From NCBI GenBank assembly GCA_005883695.1, contig VBBV01000077.1, positions 1 through 5,909 on the forward strand: a DNA stretch of 5,909 bases, written 5' to 3'. Position 1 is the first letter of the stretch; every line of letters starts with the position of its first letter. The position numbers and the translations under genes are program-made. The notes under the pieces were generated by a model. That model was not told where the DNA came from, did not search any database, and saw only the letters and a list, made by a program, of their open reading frames with translations. Source of the DNA: Candidatus Bathyarchaeota archaeon (lineage in GTDB: Archaea; Thermoproteota; Bathyarchaeia; 40CM-2-53-6). This document shows, one piece after another, positions 1 through 5,465 of this stretch.

Positions 1-1
1 C

Positions 2-1072
2 GTAACAACATTTCCCGAGGGAAGAGAAAGAAACCGCGCTCTAGGCATTTTCGTCGCAGTACTATCAGCGGGCTTCGCTGCAGGATCCATCTCCGGAGGA
101 GTCCTCACAGCTGCATTCGGCTGGAGGTCCGTCCTCTTTGTCAACGTCCCGATCGGCATTGTTGCCGCTGTTCTCTCCCAGAAGTTTCTAGTAAACCACC
201 CCGGGCGAGCACTGGACAAGCACCTGGATCTACCGGGAGCCCTGGCTGTAACGAGTGGACTTGTACTGTTTGTGTACGCGTTGACAAATGCTGCAACCGA
301 CGGCTTCCTATCAGTTCAGACGATTCTGCCCCTTGGACTTTCTGTCGTCGTCCTGGCTGGATTTGTGGCAATAGAGTATCGTTCCCAGTCGCCGCTTATG
401 CCGCTGGCTTTCCTGCGACGTGGCACGGTCTTTACCGCGAACGTCCTGGCCTTGTTACTAACCGCATCAGCTGGAGGAGTAGTCTTCATACTGACCACCT
501 TCCTTCAACAAGTATCCGGCTACTCTGCCTTGGCCGCGGGCCTCGAATTTGTCCCGGCTGCAATGATCTTCTTCTTTGTGGGAGGCTTTGGCTCATCACG
601 CCTCGTAAACCGTTTCGGGTTGAAACTCGTCCTGGTAACCTCAATGACTCTCATCACTCTGGGTTCTGCTCTGCTTACTCAGATCACCGTCAATAGTGGC
701 TATGTCGGTGTACTGCCTGGCATGCTTATCTGGTCGCTTGGAGCAAGCATCGGGTTTCCCGCGCTGAATATCGCCGCACTGGCAGGAACAAGGCCGGGAG
801 AAGAAGGCCTCGCTTCAGGAATAATTGGTACTTCTCAGCGAGTCGGCTTCCCACTGGGACTCGCTATACTGCTGACCATTGCAACTGTTACGGATCCGCC
901 GCCGGTTGGAGCTACAAGCCAGTTAGGATCTTTGACAGGCGTCGTCACTGGATTCCAGTACGCATTCCTAGCGAAGAAGTTGATCACGATCCTAGTCTCA
1001 GCTCTTGGTGTTCAGAATGTTGGAAACATAGTCCATGAATGGCTTGTCGTACATTCCTTCCCCGTTCGATGA
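2..1072 (+). CDS. MFS drug exporter, DHA2 (14-TM EmrB/QacA-like) family, 5' partial
   Basis: The protein is a proton-driven exporter of drugs or other small organic compounds in the cytoplasmic membrane; the substrate cannot be told. The frame is open from base 2, so the gene begins outside the window; the GTG at 272 is internal, not the start. 356 residues are visible. Residues 22-35 carry the TM5 antiporter motif C pattern (G24...G28-S...G32-G33). They are followed by the DHA2 hallmark FGWRSVLFVNVPIGI at 39-53. Six to eight further hydrophobic helices follow, with the usual GFQYAFLA segment at 317-324. After that a 14-TM exporter should have a last helix of about 20 residues, but here the sequence goes to two lysines and a weakly hydrophobic tail ending SFPVR. 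The last 24 codons lie antisense to the broken gene at 998-1514, so the native C-terminus has probably been lost or replaced. Family call is firm; activity is uncertain. Confidence 0.93.
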   Translation, partial: VTTFPEGRERNRALGIFVAVLSAGFAAGSISGGVLTAAFGWRSVLFVNVPIGIVAAVLSQKFLVNHPGRALDKHLDLPGALAVTSGLVLFVYALTNAATDGFLSVQTILPLGLSVVVLAGFVAIEYRSQSPLMPLAFLRRGTVFTANVLALLLTASAGGVVFILTTFLQQVSGYSALAAGLEFVPAAMIFFFVGGFGSSRLVNRFGLKLVLVTSMTLITLGSALLTQITVNSGYVGVLPGMLIWSLGASIGFPALNIAALAGTRPGEEGLASGIIGTSQRVGFPLGLAILLTIATVTDPPPVGATSQLGSLTGVVTGFQYAFLAKKLITILVSALGVQNVGNIVHEWLVVHSFPVR

Positions 1073-1514
1073 ATCTCTCTGAACATTGGATGTTTCGCCA
1101 CTGCTTTTAGGAAAGCAGACCACTGACTCCAGGTTTCTTTGTCAATCCACTTCTTTCTGTAGAGGAGATGTGTTCTCTCGAAAAAGTCCGTACAGCAACA
1201 TGACATAGTTTCGAATCGTCATGTCTTCGACTGAGCGAGGCCTCGCGTCGGAACCTGGCACGGAGGCCCTTGCCCTCTCGTTTTGAAACTTTGCTCAGTT
1301 CGAGCTTGTCTACGATCATTCTGATCGCGTCTGTATGATCATCTAGGACCCTCTGATACGCGGCTTCTTTGTTGGTATTGTTTTTGGGTTCGAAACGACA
1401 TTATGAAGATAACAAGAGTAAGGGTCAAAACGGCCGTTTGCGCGATAGTGCTCAGCACTACCGGGTCAGTTATGTCTACGGTCAACGCTCCCAGCCACTA
1501 CCTAACGCCTCCAT
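998..1514 (-). pseudogene. Frameshifted remnant of a single-TM small protein (DUF4760-like in outline)
   Basis: Reading the minus strand across frame changes restores a continuous protein of about 171 residues. The pieces in order are: MEALGSGWER from ATG 1514; a TM helix QTAVLTLTLVIFIMSF (about 1440-1393); NTNKEAAYQRVLDDHTDAIR and on to LELSK (1379-1290); FQNERARASVPGSD through MTIRNYVMLLYGLF (about 1287-1182); FERTHLLYRKKWIDKETW through AKHPMFREIHR (about 1180-1065); and MYDKPFMDYVSNILNTKS to a TGA at 1000-998. Joining them needs one base changed at each of five places: near 1486, the run at 1381-1385, 1290-1292, 1181-1185 and 1060-1063. An N-terminal anchor followed by a helical domain with an 'LLYxLFERxxLLY..WID.E.W..W' core resembles DUF4760-like archaeal and bacterial proteins of unknown role; that link is from memory. 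The start is uncertain: TTG 1485 is in frame with the TM helix. Flanking genes are intact, which favours true decay over poor sequence. Confidence 0.72.
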
Positions 1515-1618
1515 CTCGATGAAGTCTGACCTTTATTGTATTCATCGTGCTATTTTTGAACCGGGAGTGAATTTTGCGCGCTAAGAAATAATGACGGGAC
1601 GCTGGGGTCAATCAGGAT

Positions 1619-1640
1619 GTACCTTGGTACACCGGGGTAC
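1619..1640. repeat. Short GTACC/GGTAC repeat cluster upstream of the 1686 gene
   Basis: GTACC-TT-GGTAC (1619-1630) is a 5-bp inverted repeat with a 2-base spacer. A second GGTAC at 1636-1640 repeats the first (1626-1630) exactly 10 bp on, one helical turn. It lies 46-67 bp before the ATG at 1686, where an operator could be. No TATA-like element is evident about 26 bp before that ATG. Such a short repeat can arise by chance. Confidence 0.25.
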
Positions 1641-1685
1641 GGGTGCAAGTTGCTGAAATCGAGCAAAGCTCCTCTCTAGGGCTCT

Positions 1686-2171
1686 ATGCAGTTCCCGAGC
1701 TATTCCAAATCTCGAGGCTTGAAGGCAGGGGCGATAGGCGGCATTATAGGCGCCCTGGTTCTGGGCATTCTGGCAGGCCTCAGCGCGTTCGTTCTTGACC
1801 AAGAAGTGTTCTACGTGACTATTGCCGGGAAACTAGGCTTGCCTTCTCCCTTTCTGTCCGGATGGGCACTACACTTTGTTGTTGGCATAGTCGCCGGGGG
1901 AATATTCATCGCAACGACTGCTCTGTTCAAACGGTTCGCTCTTGATACAACCCGGAAGAGCTTCTGGGTAGGCCTACTTGGAGGAATAGCCGTCTGGATA
2001 CTGGTCTACGTACCGATCACGGATCTTCTCGCTCCAGCTGACCTGTCGAACCTGATGTTTGACGGAGGAAGCTTTGTCTTCCATCTAGTCTACGGGGTTG
2101 TGACAGCTCTCGTTTCCCTCTCTCTGATACGCAGGAGCGTCAGGACGAGAACGCCGGCTCTCACTCGCTAG
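1686..2171 (+). CDS. Four-helix integral membrane protein of unknown function
   Basis: I do not recognise a named family. The 161-residue protein has a basic N-terminus (K8, R10, K13) and four hydrophobic spans at about 11-37, 57-80, 92-114 and 128-148. The first and third are rich in small-residue GxxxG-type contacts (GAIGGIIGAL, GLLGGIAVW), and a basic tail follows (RRSVRTRTPALTR). A histidine lies in TM2 (H63, in GWALHFVVGI) and one in TM4 (H133, in FVFHLVYGV). The repeated 'two helices with a buried His' pattern suggests an internally duplicated hairpin. The overall look recalls small archaeal membrane proteins of the DUF6789/DUF1440 sort, but that is a guess. ATG 1686 is well fixed because an in-frame TAG lies at 1677-1679. 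It converges on the lamin-tail gene with only 7 bp between the stops, so the two may share a termination zone. Confidence 0.85.
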   Translation: MQFPSYSKSRGLKAGAIGGIIGALVLGILAGLSAFVLDQEVFYVTIAGKLGLPSPFLSGWALHFVVGIVAGGIFIATTALFKRFALDTTRKSFWVGLLGGIAVWILVYVPITDLLAPADLSNLMFDGGSFVFHLVYGVVTALVSLSLIRRSVRTRTPALTR

Positions 2172-2178
2172 GCATGGG

Positions 2179-2577
2179 CTACGTCGCTTTGAGAGTGACT
2201 ACTTGGAGCGAGTCCACTTTGTTTCCTTCAGTATCGATAAGCGTGGCGGTGTCCCCTTCGTTGTTCCAGACGAAAGCATGCCTTCCCCAGTGTAGGATCC
2301 ACTTTGAGGGTTTACCTTCTTCGAACGAGTCTTCTCCTGGCCCTGTGTAAATGTAGGCTTTCTCACGTGAGGAAAGGGAGACTGCTTGCGGAAACTTGTA
2401 GACGTGGCGTCTCGCTCCAGTAGCGGTCTCGTCGATCAGGGTCCAGCCCGCTAGCGAGATTTTTTGGGTTCCCTCGTTTTCGAGAACAACAAATTCTTCG
2501 TTTAGTTTGTCAGAAATATCTCTTCCATGCGGATTGTGGTTGATGTGTTCGATGATAATTCGGTTAGAGGGCTTCAC
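2179..2577 (-). CDS. Lamin-tail-domain (LTD) protein
   Basis: The 132-residue protein is essentially one LTD, an immunoglobulin-like beta-sandwich found in nuclear lamins and in many bacterial and archaeal proteins, where it is thought to bind other proteins, surfaces or nucleic acid. Seen here, numbered from the GTG at 2577: NEEFVVLENEG (26-36), LAGWTL (42-47), a middle strand with YIYTGPGED (75-83), and the diagnostic WNNEGDTATLIDTEG (104-118). No signal peptide or TM helix is present, so it is probably cytoplasmic; LTDs elsewhere are often secreted or membrane-tethered. The frame stays open upstream to a TTG at 2634. I chose GTG 2577 because a good TATA element (2600-2607) lies 26-27 bp before it and would start transcription at the codon itself, and because the extra 19 residues look unlike domain sequence. 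It lies downstream of the hydrolase on the same strand, 75 bp away, with its own promoter. Confidence 0.9.
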   Translation of the reverse strand: MKPSNRIIIEHINHNPHGRDISDKLNEEFVVLENEGTQKISLAGWTLIDETATGARRHVYKFPQAVSLSSREKAYIYTGPGEDSFEEGKPSKWILHWGRHAFVWNNEGDTATLIDTEGNKVDSLQVVTLKAT

Positions 2578-2599
2578 ATACTGAATATTGGAGAAATCC

Positions 2600-2607
2600 G
2601 ATATAAG
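2600..2607 (-). promoter_or_regulatory. Archaeal TATA box for the lamin-tail gene
   Basis: On the minus strand the sequence CTTATATC, in the context ACGCTTATATCGG (2610-2598), is a good archaeal TATA element. Its centre is 26-27 bp from the GTG at 2577, the standard distance to a transcription start, so a leaderless mRNA is predicted. It sits inside what would be the N-terminal coding region if TTG 2634 were the start, which argues against that start. Confidence 0.6.
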
Positions 2608-2652
2608 CGTTGAACGGGCGGGCGCTTGGCTCAATAGAGTATTATGACCGGA

Positions 2653-3573
2653 CTATGTCTTAGGTCCCTTGATCCACGCTGATATTCCGAGCCCAGTCTT
2701 CTTCCGGGCCTTATTGCTCACAGACGGGATCACTTCCTGCTTTCCAAGAAAGTTCCTGACCTCGGAGACAAAGTTGTGCCAGGCGGGATCGTTTTCCAGC
2801 AGCAAGTGGTTCCTACTTTCAAGCGTCACAAGGCGGGAGTTTGGAACGCTGGAGGCGATCAGTCGGCCCTCCTCAAACGGGACAGATAAGTCTCCTCGAC
2901 AATGGATTACCAGGGTCGGGGCTTTTACTCTGGGAAGATTCATTGACACATCTACCTTGCCAAACTCTTCCTGAAATCTAACCGCGTTTTCAGGGGAGCA
3001 GGAAACTCGCTGGAGATCGTTGAACCATCGCATCTGTTCCATCGTGCCATCGGGAATGAATATTGAAGTGAAGTATTGACGGACAGCTGGGTCATCGCGG
3101 CCCCAGCCATGCTTTATCAGGGTCATCATCGCCTGTCGCTCTTCGATTGTCTTCGTAGATCCCCGCTTACCCCATCCTCTAGCATAACCTCCGTACACGA
3201 TGAGCTGAGTCACTCTCTCTGGATGCCGCGCCGCGTATTCGATCGCGACCGCTCCGCCTTGAGAGATTCCCAGTAACGGGAATTGTTCCAGGCCGGCCGC
3301 GTTCACGACTGATTCTAGGTCTCGGACCCATGCGTCAAAAGAGAAGTCGGAAACTGTCCAGTCGGATAATCCACATCCTCTCTCATCATATCTGATCAGT
3401 TTGCTGTCTGCTGAGAATGTTTCGAGCCAGTGACGCCATACAGGACTTTGCCAGTCGAATTCCAAGTGGCTGAGATAGTTCGCAGCCTTGACCAGCGGGG
3501 GTCCTTTGCCGATAGCCGCATAAGCGATGCGTACATTGTCAGGCGTTGTACAGAATCGAGTCTCCTGTCGCAT
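2653..3573 (-). CDS. Alpha/beta-fold hydrolase (type often fused to cyclase or LuxR regulators)
   Basis: Predicted soluble serine hydrolase of 306 residues; the natural substrate is not deducible. The catalytic set is complete: nucleophile elbow GISQGG with Ser104, acid Asp228 in HCRGDLSVPFEEGR, and His256 in SRNHLLLE. The N-terminus RFCTTPDNVRIAYAAIGKGP and the stretches SPVWRHWLE (43-51), YDERGCGLSDW (62-72), ARHPERV (115-121) and FIPDGTMEQMRWFN (172-185) closely match hydrolase modules that in bacteria precede or follow adenylate/guanylate cyclase or LuxR-type DNA-binding domains. Here no such partner is attached: after the domain ends near residue 276 there is only a basic, low-complexity tail of about 30 residues. 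ATG 3573 is the only start, since a stop codon lies three codons upstream, and an AT-rich element 27 bp before it suggests a nearly leaderless mRNA. Fold and triad are certain; its role (esterase, lipase-like or quorum-related) is not. Confidence 0.95.
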   Translation of the reverse strand: MRQETRFCTTPDNVRIAYAAIGKGPPLVKAANYLSHLEFDWQSPVWRHWLETFSADSKLIRYDERGCGLSDWTVSDFSFDAWVRDLESVVNAAGLEQFPLLGISQGGAVAIEYAARHPERVTQLIVYGGYARGWGKRGSTKTIEERQAMMTLIKHGWGRDDPAVRQYFTSIFIPDGTMEQMRWFNDLQRVSCSPENAVRFQEEFGKVDVSMNLPRVKAPTLVIHCRGDLSVPFEEGRLIASSVPNSRLVTLESRNHLLLENDPAWHNFVSEVRNFLGKQEVIPSVSNKARKKTGLGISAWIKGPKT

Positions 3574-3595
3574 ACTATGTCAGAACTTGTCTCAT

Positions 3596-3604
3596 CCTTA
3601 TTGA
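3596..3604 (-). promoter_or_regulatory. Possible TATA element for the hydrolase gene
   Basis: The minus-strand sequence TCAATAAGG is centred 27 bp before the ATG at 3573, the spacing expected for a leaderless archaeal transcript. The match to a TATA consensus is only fair, so the call rests mainly on position. No Shine-Dalgarno motif is seen before the ATG. Confidence 0.35.
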
Positions 3605-3729
3605 TCCAGACTCAATCATACCGAATTGGATCGACTACTCCAGTTACATCCGCATGAGTCTTGGATATATGTTGGTGGCTAAGACAGGCGGAGTTGAGCC
3701 TGCTATTTCAGAGTCCTGGTTCTGCGTTG
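3605..3729. other. Intergenic stretch without a supported gene
   Basis: Short open frames here on both strands have no recognisable protein content and no convincing start context. The only features of note are a TATA-like GGATATATGT at 3663-3672 with no suitable ORF about 26 bp away on either strand, and a minus-strand hairpin CAGGC...GCCTG (3683-3700) with an 8-base loop. The hairpin lies next to CTCTGAA and looks faintly like the 3' half of a tRNA-Gln, but it cannot be folded into a full cloverleaf. Confidence 0.4.
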
Positions 3730-3738
3730 CTTAAGTAG
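3730..3738 (+). promoter_or_regulatory. TATA-like element upstream of the small aromatic ORF
   Basis: CTTAAGTAG within GTTGCTTAAGTAGCG resembles an archaeal TATA box. Transcription would begin near 3760 and leave a leader of about 30 bases before the TTG at 3790. A second, similar CTTAAG occurs at 3800-3805 inside the ORF. The motif is palindromic and short, so confidence is limited. Confidence 0.35.
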
Positions 3739-3789
3739 CGCACCCAGAAAACGAAAGGGTTCACACTCGACTCGGGATTTAGTGGCGTT

Positions 3790-3897
3790 TTGTCCAAGGG
3801 CTTAAGCAAATGGGTCTACAGGCTAACACTGGCCAGATGGTACTACAACTACGCGTGGGGCTGGGTCATAGGCTACTTCCTACACAGCTGGAAGTAG
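3790..3897 (+). CDS. Candidate small aromatic-rich protein, 35 residues
   Basis: From TTG 3790 to TAG 3895-3897 the frame encodes a short basic peptide with five Trp, five Tyr and one Phe in 35 residues, including WYYNYAWGW and ending GYFLHSWK. Coding support comes from codon use: none of the 35 codons ends in T, and all Tyr, Asn, Phe, His and Ser codons end in C. Codons just upstream of the TTG in the same frame do end in T, so the bias begins at the proposed start. Aromatic residues with scattered Lys/Arg would suit a membrane-surface or membrane-inserted microprotein, but no family is known to me. It lies alone between a divergent hydrolase and the membrane protein at 3985. An alternative overlapping frame (ATG 3809 to 3928, 39 residues) shows no such bias. 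It could also be the tail of a decayed gene. Confidence 0.42.
   Translation: MSKGLSKWVYRLTLARWYYNYAWGWVIGYFLHSWK
3873..3897 (+). other. 8-bp hairpin spanning the end of the small ORF
   Basis: CTACTTCC (3873-3880) and GGAAGTAG (3890-3897) are perfect inverted repeats with a 9-base loop. The 3' arm contains the stop codon of the small ORF. There is no following T run, so it is not a typical intrinsic terminator; it could be an RNA 3'-end structure or a protein-binding palindrome. Confidence 0.45.
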
Positions 3898-3950
3898 GAA
3901 CTATCGCTGGCGCTGAGCTGACTGGCTGAAATGGTCCTTCTCCTAAACCC

Positions 3951-3957
3951 TATTATC
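3951..3957 (+). promoter_or_regulatory. Possible TATA element for the 3985 membrane protein
   Basis: TATTATC, preceded by CTAAACCC, is centred 31 bp before the ATG at 3985. This would give a leader of only a few bases, and no Shine-Dalgarno motif precedes the ATG. Weak consensus; the call rests on position. Confidence 0.3.
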
Positions 3958-3984
3958 GCAAACTAGTTCTCGCGGACTCTAGTA

Positions 3985-5028
3985 ATGCTGCGAAGGCTTC
4001 GCATAGGCACGTTCCGTCCGGCCCTGTCCTTCATCGGTCTACTGTCATTCATTACCAGCTTCTTCGGGTCACGGCTTTTTGCGACACTCAATCCGACGAT
4101 CGTGATCCAACAACAAGGGATCCACTTCCACCATTTCTGGTATGGGATAGCTTTGATGGGGATTGCAGGGTGGCTTGCGATTACTTGGAAGAGTGAGCGG
4201 CTCGACCGGGCCTACGCGGTGATGTATGGTCTCGGAGCCGGATTCATCGGCGACGAGGTCGGACTCCTGCTTACCCTCAACAACTACCAGTCTGAGCTAA
4301 CATATGATTTCTTCATCGGAGCAATCTCGGCTGCTACACTGCTTCTGTTGGTCATCAGGTACCGTGTCGCCCTGAAGAGAGAGGTGTCGTATCTGATGAC
4401 CCGCGAAGGCCTGGCGCTTCTAGGCGTGTTCGTTACAGGATTCTCCTTCATTCTCTTCGCCTTCGGGTCTTTGAGTTTCGGAACGCCTCTCGCTCTCGTT
4501 GGAATCATCGTCATTCTGAGGGAAGTGTTCGTGAAGCACGACGTGGTTCTTGAAGGAAGGATGCCTAGAGGCGTCACGGTCATCGCGGCCTTGTCCATTC
4601 TCGGTGGAGCAAACCTCATACTCGGTGGGATTGGGAATGTTCTCTCTCCGCCAGTTGTCAGTGCGTCTGACCTTGCGGGGATAGTTCTTCCAGCGGGAAC
4701 TCTTACACTGATCTCAACAATTTTCTTGTTTCTAGCATTCGTCGCGCTGGGACTTGGTTCTCTCAAGATCTTGACGGGGTTGGTGCTTCGGACGGGCAAG
4801 AGTTGGGCGTGGGGCCTTGGAATAGCAACAAGTATAGCTTCAATTTTCCTGGACGCATCCTCACTAGGGATCAATTCCGGGCTCACGGCGAATGCTATCG
4901 AGTTTCCGACGTCTGTTGTCGCGATTGTCTATCTTACGAGACCGTATGTGAAAGCCTTCTACAGAAATGTCTCGGACCCAGGTCTCCAAACGAAAAGCGG
5001 GACAGGAATACTCCCGGTCAACCGTTGA
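3985..5028 (+). CDS. Two-part polytopic membrane protein with HxHH and GDE motifs
   Basis: 347 residues with about ten membrane spans. The N-terminal part (about 1-188) has helices near 13-33, 51-68, 76-97, 107-125, 142-161 and 167-181. Its polar motif HFHHFWYG (His47, His49, His50) opens TM2, and GAGFIGDEVGLLLT (Gly89-Asp90-Glu91) lies in TM3. Charged and His residues inside or at the edge of membrane helices suggest a metal site or catalytic pocket; this is inference. The C-terminal part (about 194-330) begins GVTVIAALSILGGANLILGG and ends VAIVYLTRPYVKAFY. It looks like the small four-helix membrane domain (DUF2127-like) that many archaea carry as a stand-alone protein, so this appears to be a fusion. 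The hydrophilic linker at 185-195 (LEGRMPRG) and the polar tail after 332 fit two modules. ATG 3985 was kept: it is the first ATG, and the upstream sequence does not look coding. Its stop overlaps the convergent DUF1634 gene by 11 bp. Confidence 0.9.
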   Translation: MLRRLRIGTFRPALSFIGLLSFITSFFGSRLFATLNPTIVIQQQGIHFHHFWYGIALMGIAGWLAITWKSERLDRAYAVMYGLGAGFIGDEVGLLLTLNNYQSELTYDFFIGAISAATLLLLVIRYRVALKREVSYLMTREGLALLGVFVTGFSFILFAFGSLSFGTPLALVGIIVILREVFVKHDVVLEGRMPRGVTVIAALSILGGANLILGGIGNVLSPPVVSASDLAGIVLPAGTLTLISTIFLFLAFVALGLGSLKILTGLVLRTGKSWAWGLGIATSIASIFLDASSLGINSGLTANAIEFPTSVVAIVYLTRPYVKAFYRNVSDPGLQTKSGTGILPVNR

Positions 5029-5431
5029 AGAGTGGGATCAGCGGCGTTGCCAGCATGCTGAAGAGGAGTATCGCTAGAACAGCTGCTGTCAAGTAGACAT
5101 AGATCCTGTCCTTCTCGGCGGCGAAAAGGAGCAGGGAGAGTGCGACTCTCGCGACGGGAGTGGCTAGAAGTACTAGGAAGCCTAGCTCTATCACTGAAAA
5201 AGGGTCGAGAGATCCAAGTCCTGTGGCTATTGCAGTGAGGCTGACCGGGAAGTCGCCATGGGGAATCAAGCCAGGATTGTACGCTAGATATGCGGACGCA
5301 TCGTCGAGGGAATGGTTCGCGATGAACAGTATTGTTCCGGTGGCGATTATGAGGCCGGAGAGAACGACGCCGGACCTGAGTACTATTCCGAGGATCTTGT
5401 TCATCGAGTTAGGGTCTTTCAGATTCACCAT
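5018..5431 (-). CDS. DUF1634 family membrane protein
   Basis: The 137-residue protein matches DUF1634 by length and layout: TM1 at about 16-37, a polar loop with P and G residues (YNPGLIPHGDFPVS), TM2 at about 78-103 containing TPVARVALSLLLF, the conserved EKDR (106-109) at the cytoplasmic turn, then TM3 at 110-128. DUF1634 proteins have no proven activity but lie very often beside a TauE/SafE permease, as here, so a subunit or accessory role in that transporter is the usual inference. It follows the permease by 34 bp on the same strand, which fits one operon. Upstream of ATG 5431 the sequence GGCGGAGAG ends 4 bases before the start, a possible ribosome binding site as expected for an internal operon gene. 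A second in-frame ATG at codon 10 (MNKILGIV) is an alternative start. Confidence 0.92.
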   Translation of the reverse strand: MVNLKDPNSMNKILGIVLRSGVVLSGLIIATGTILFIANHSLDDASAYLAYNPGLIPHGDFPVSLTAIATGLGSLDPFSVIELGFLVLLATPVARVALSLLLFAAEKDRIYVYLTAAVLAILLFSMLATPLIPLFNG

Positions 5432-5465
5432 CTTACTCTCCGCCTCACCGGTTCCCTCATCTGAG

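Noticed and set aside
1369..1584. Plus-strand open frame of 71 codons
   Set aside because: It lies opposite the TM-helix portion of the broken minus-strand gene and has no family-like content; judged a shadow.
3546..3734. Plus-strand open frame of 62 codons over the hydrolase promoter region
   Set aside because: It overlaps the hydrolase start in antisense, has no recognisable motif and no promoter at the right distance.
3661..3735. tRNA-Gln-like 3' half on the minus strand: AGGACTCTGAA followed by a CAGGC/GCCTG stem and a CCACCA-like end
   Set aside because: The T-loop would have 8 bases and lacks the TTCRA pattern, the anticodon stem has no 3' partner, and no matching 5' acceptor strand is present. 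At most a decayed remnant.
3799..3928. Alternative small ORF from ATG 3809
   Set aside because: It overlaps the Trp-rich frame but lacks its codon bias and has no recognisable content; the TTG 3790 frame is better supported.
4284..4886. Minus-strand open frame of 200 codons inside the membrane protein gene
   Set aside because: Rich in Arg, Pro, Thr and Ser with no domain, as expected from the reverse complement of a hydrophobic coding sequence; the plus-strand gene is clearly the real one.
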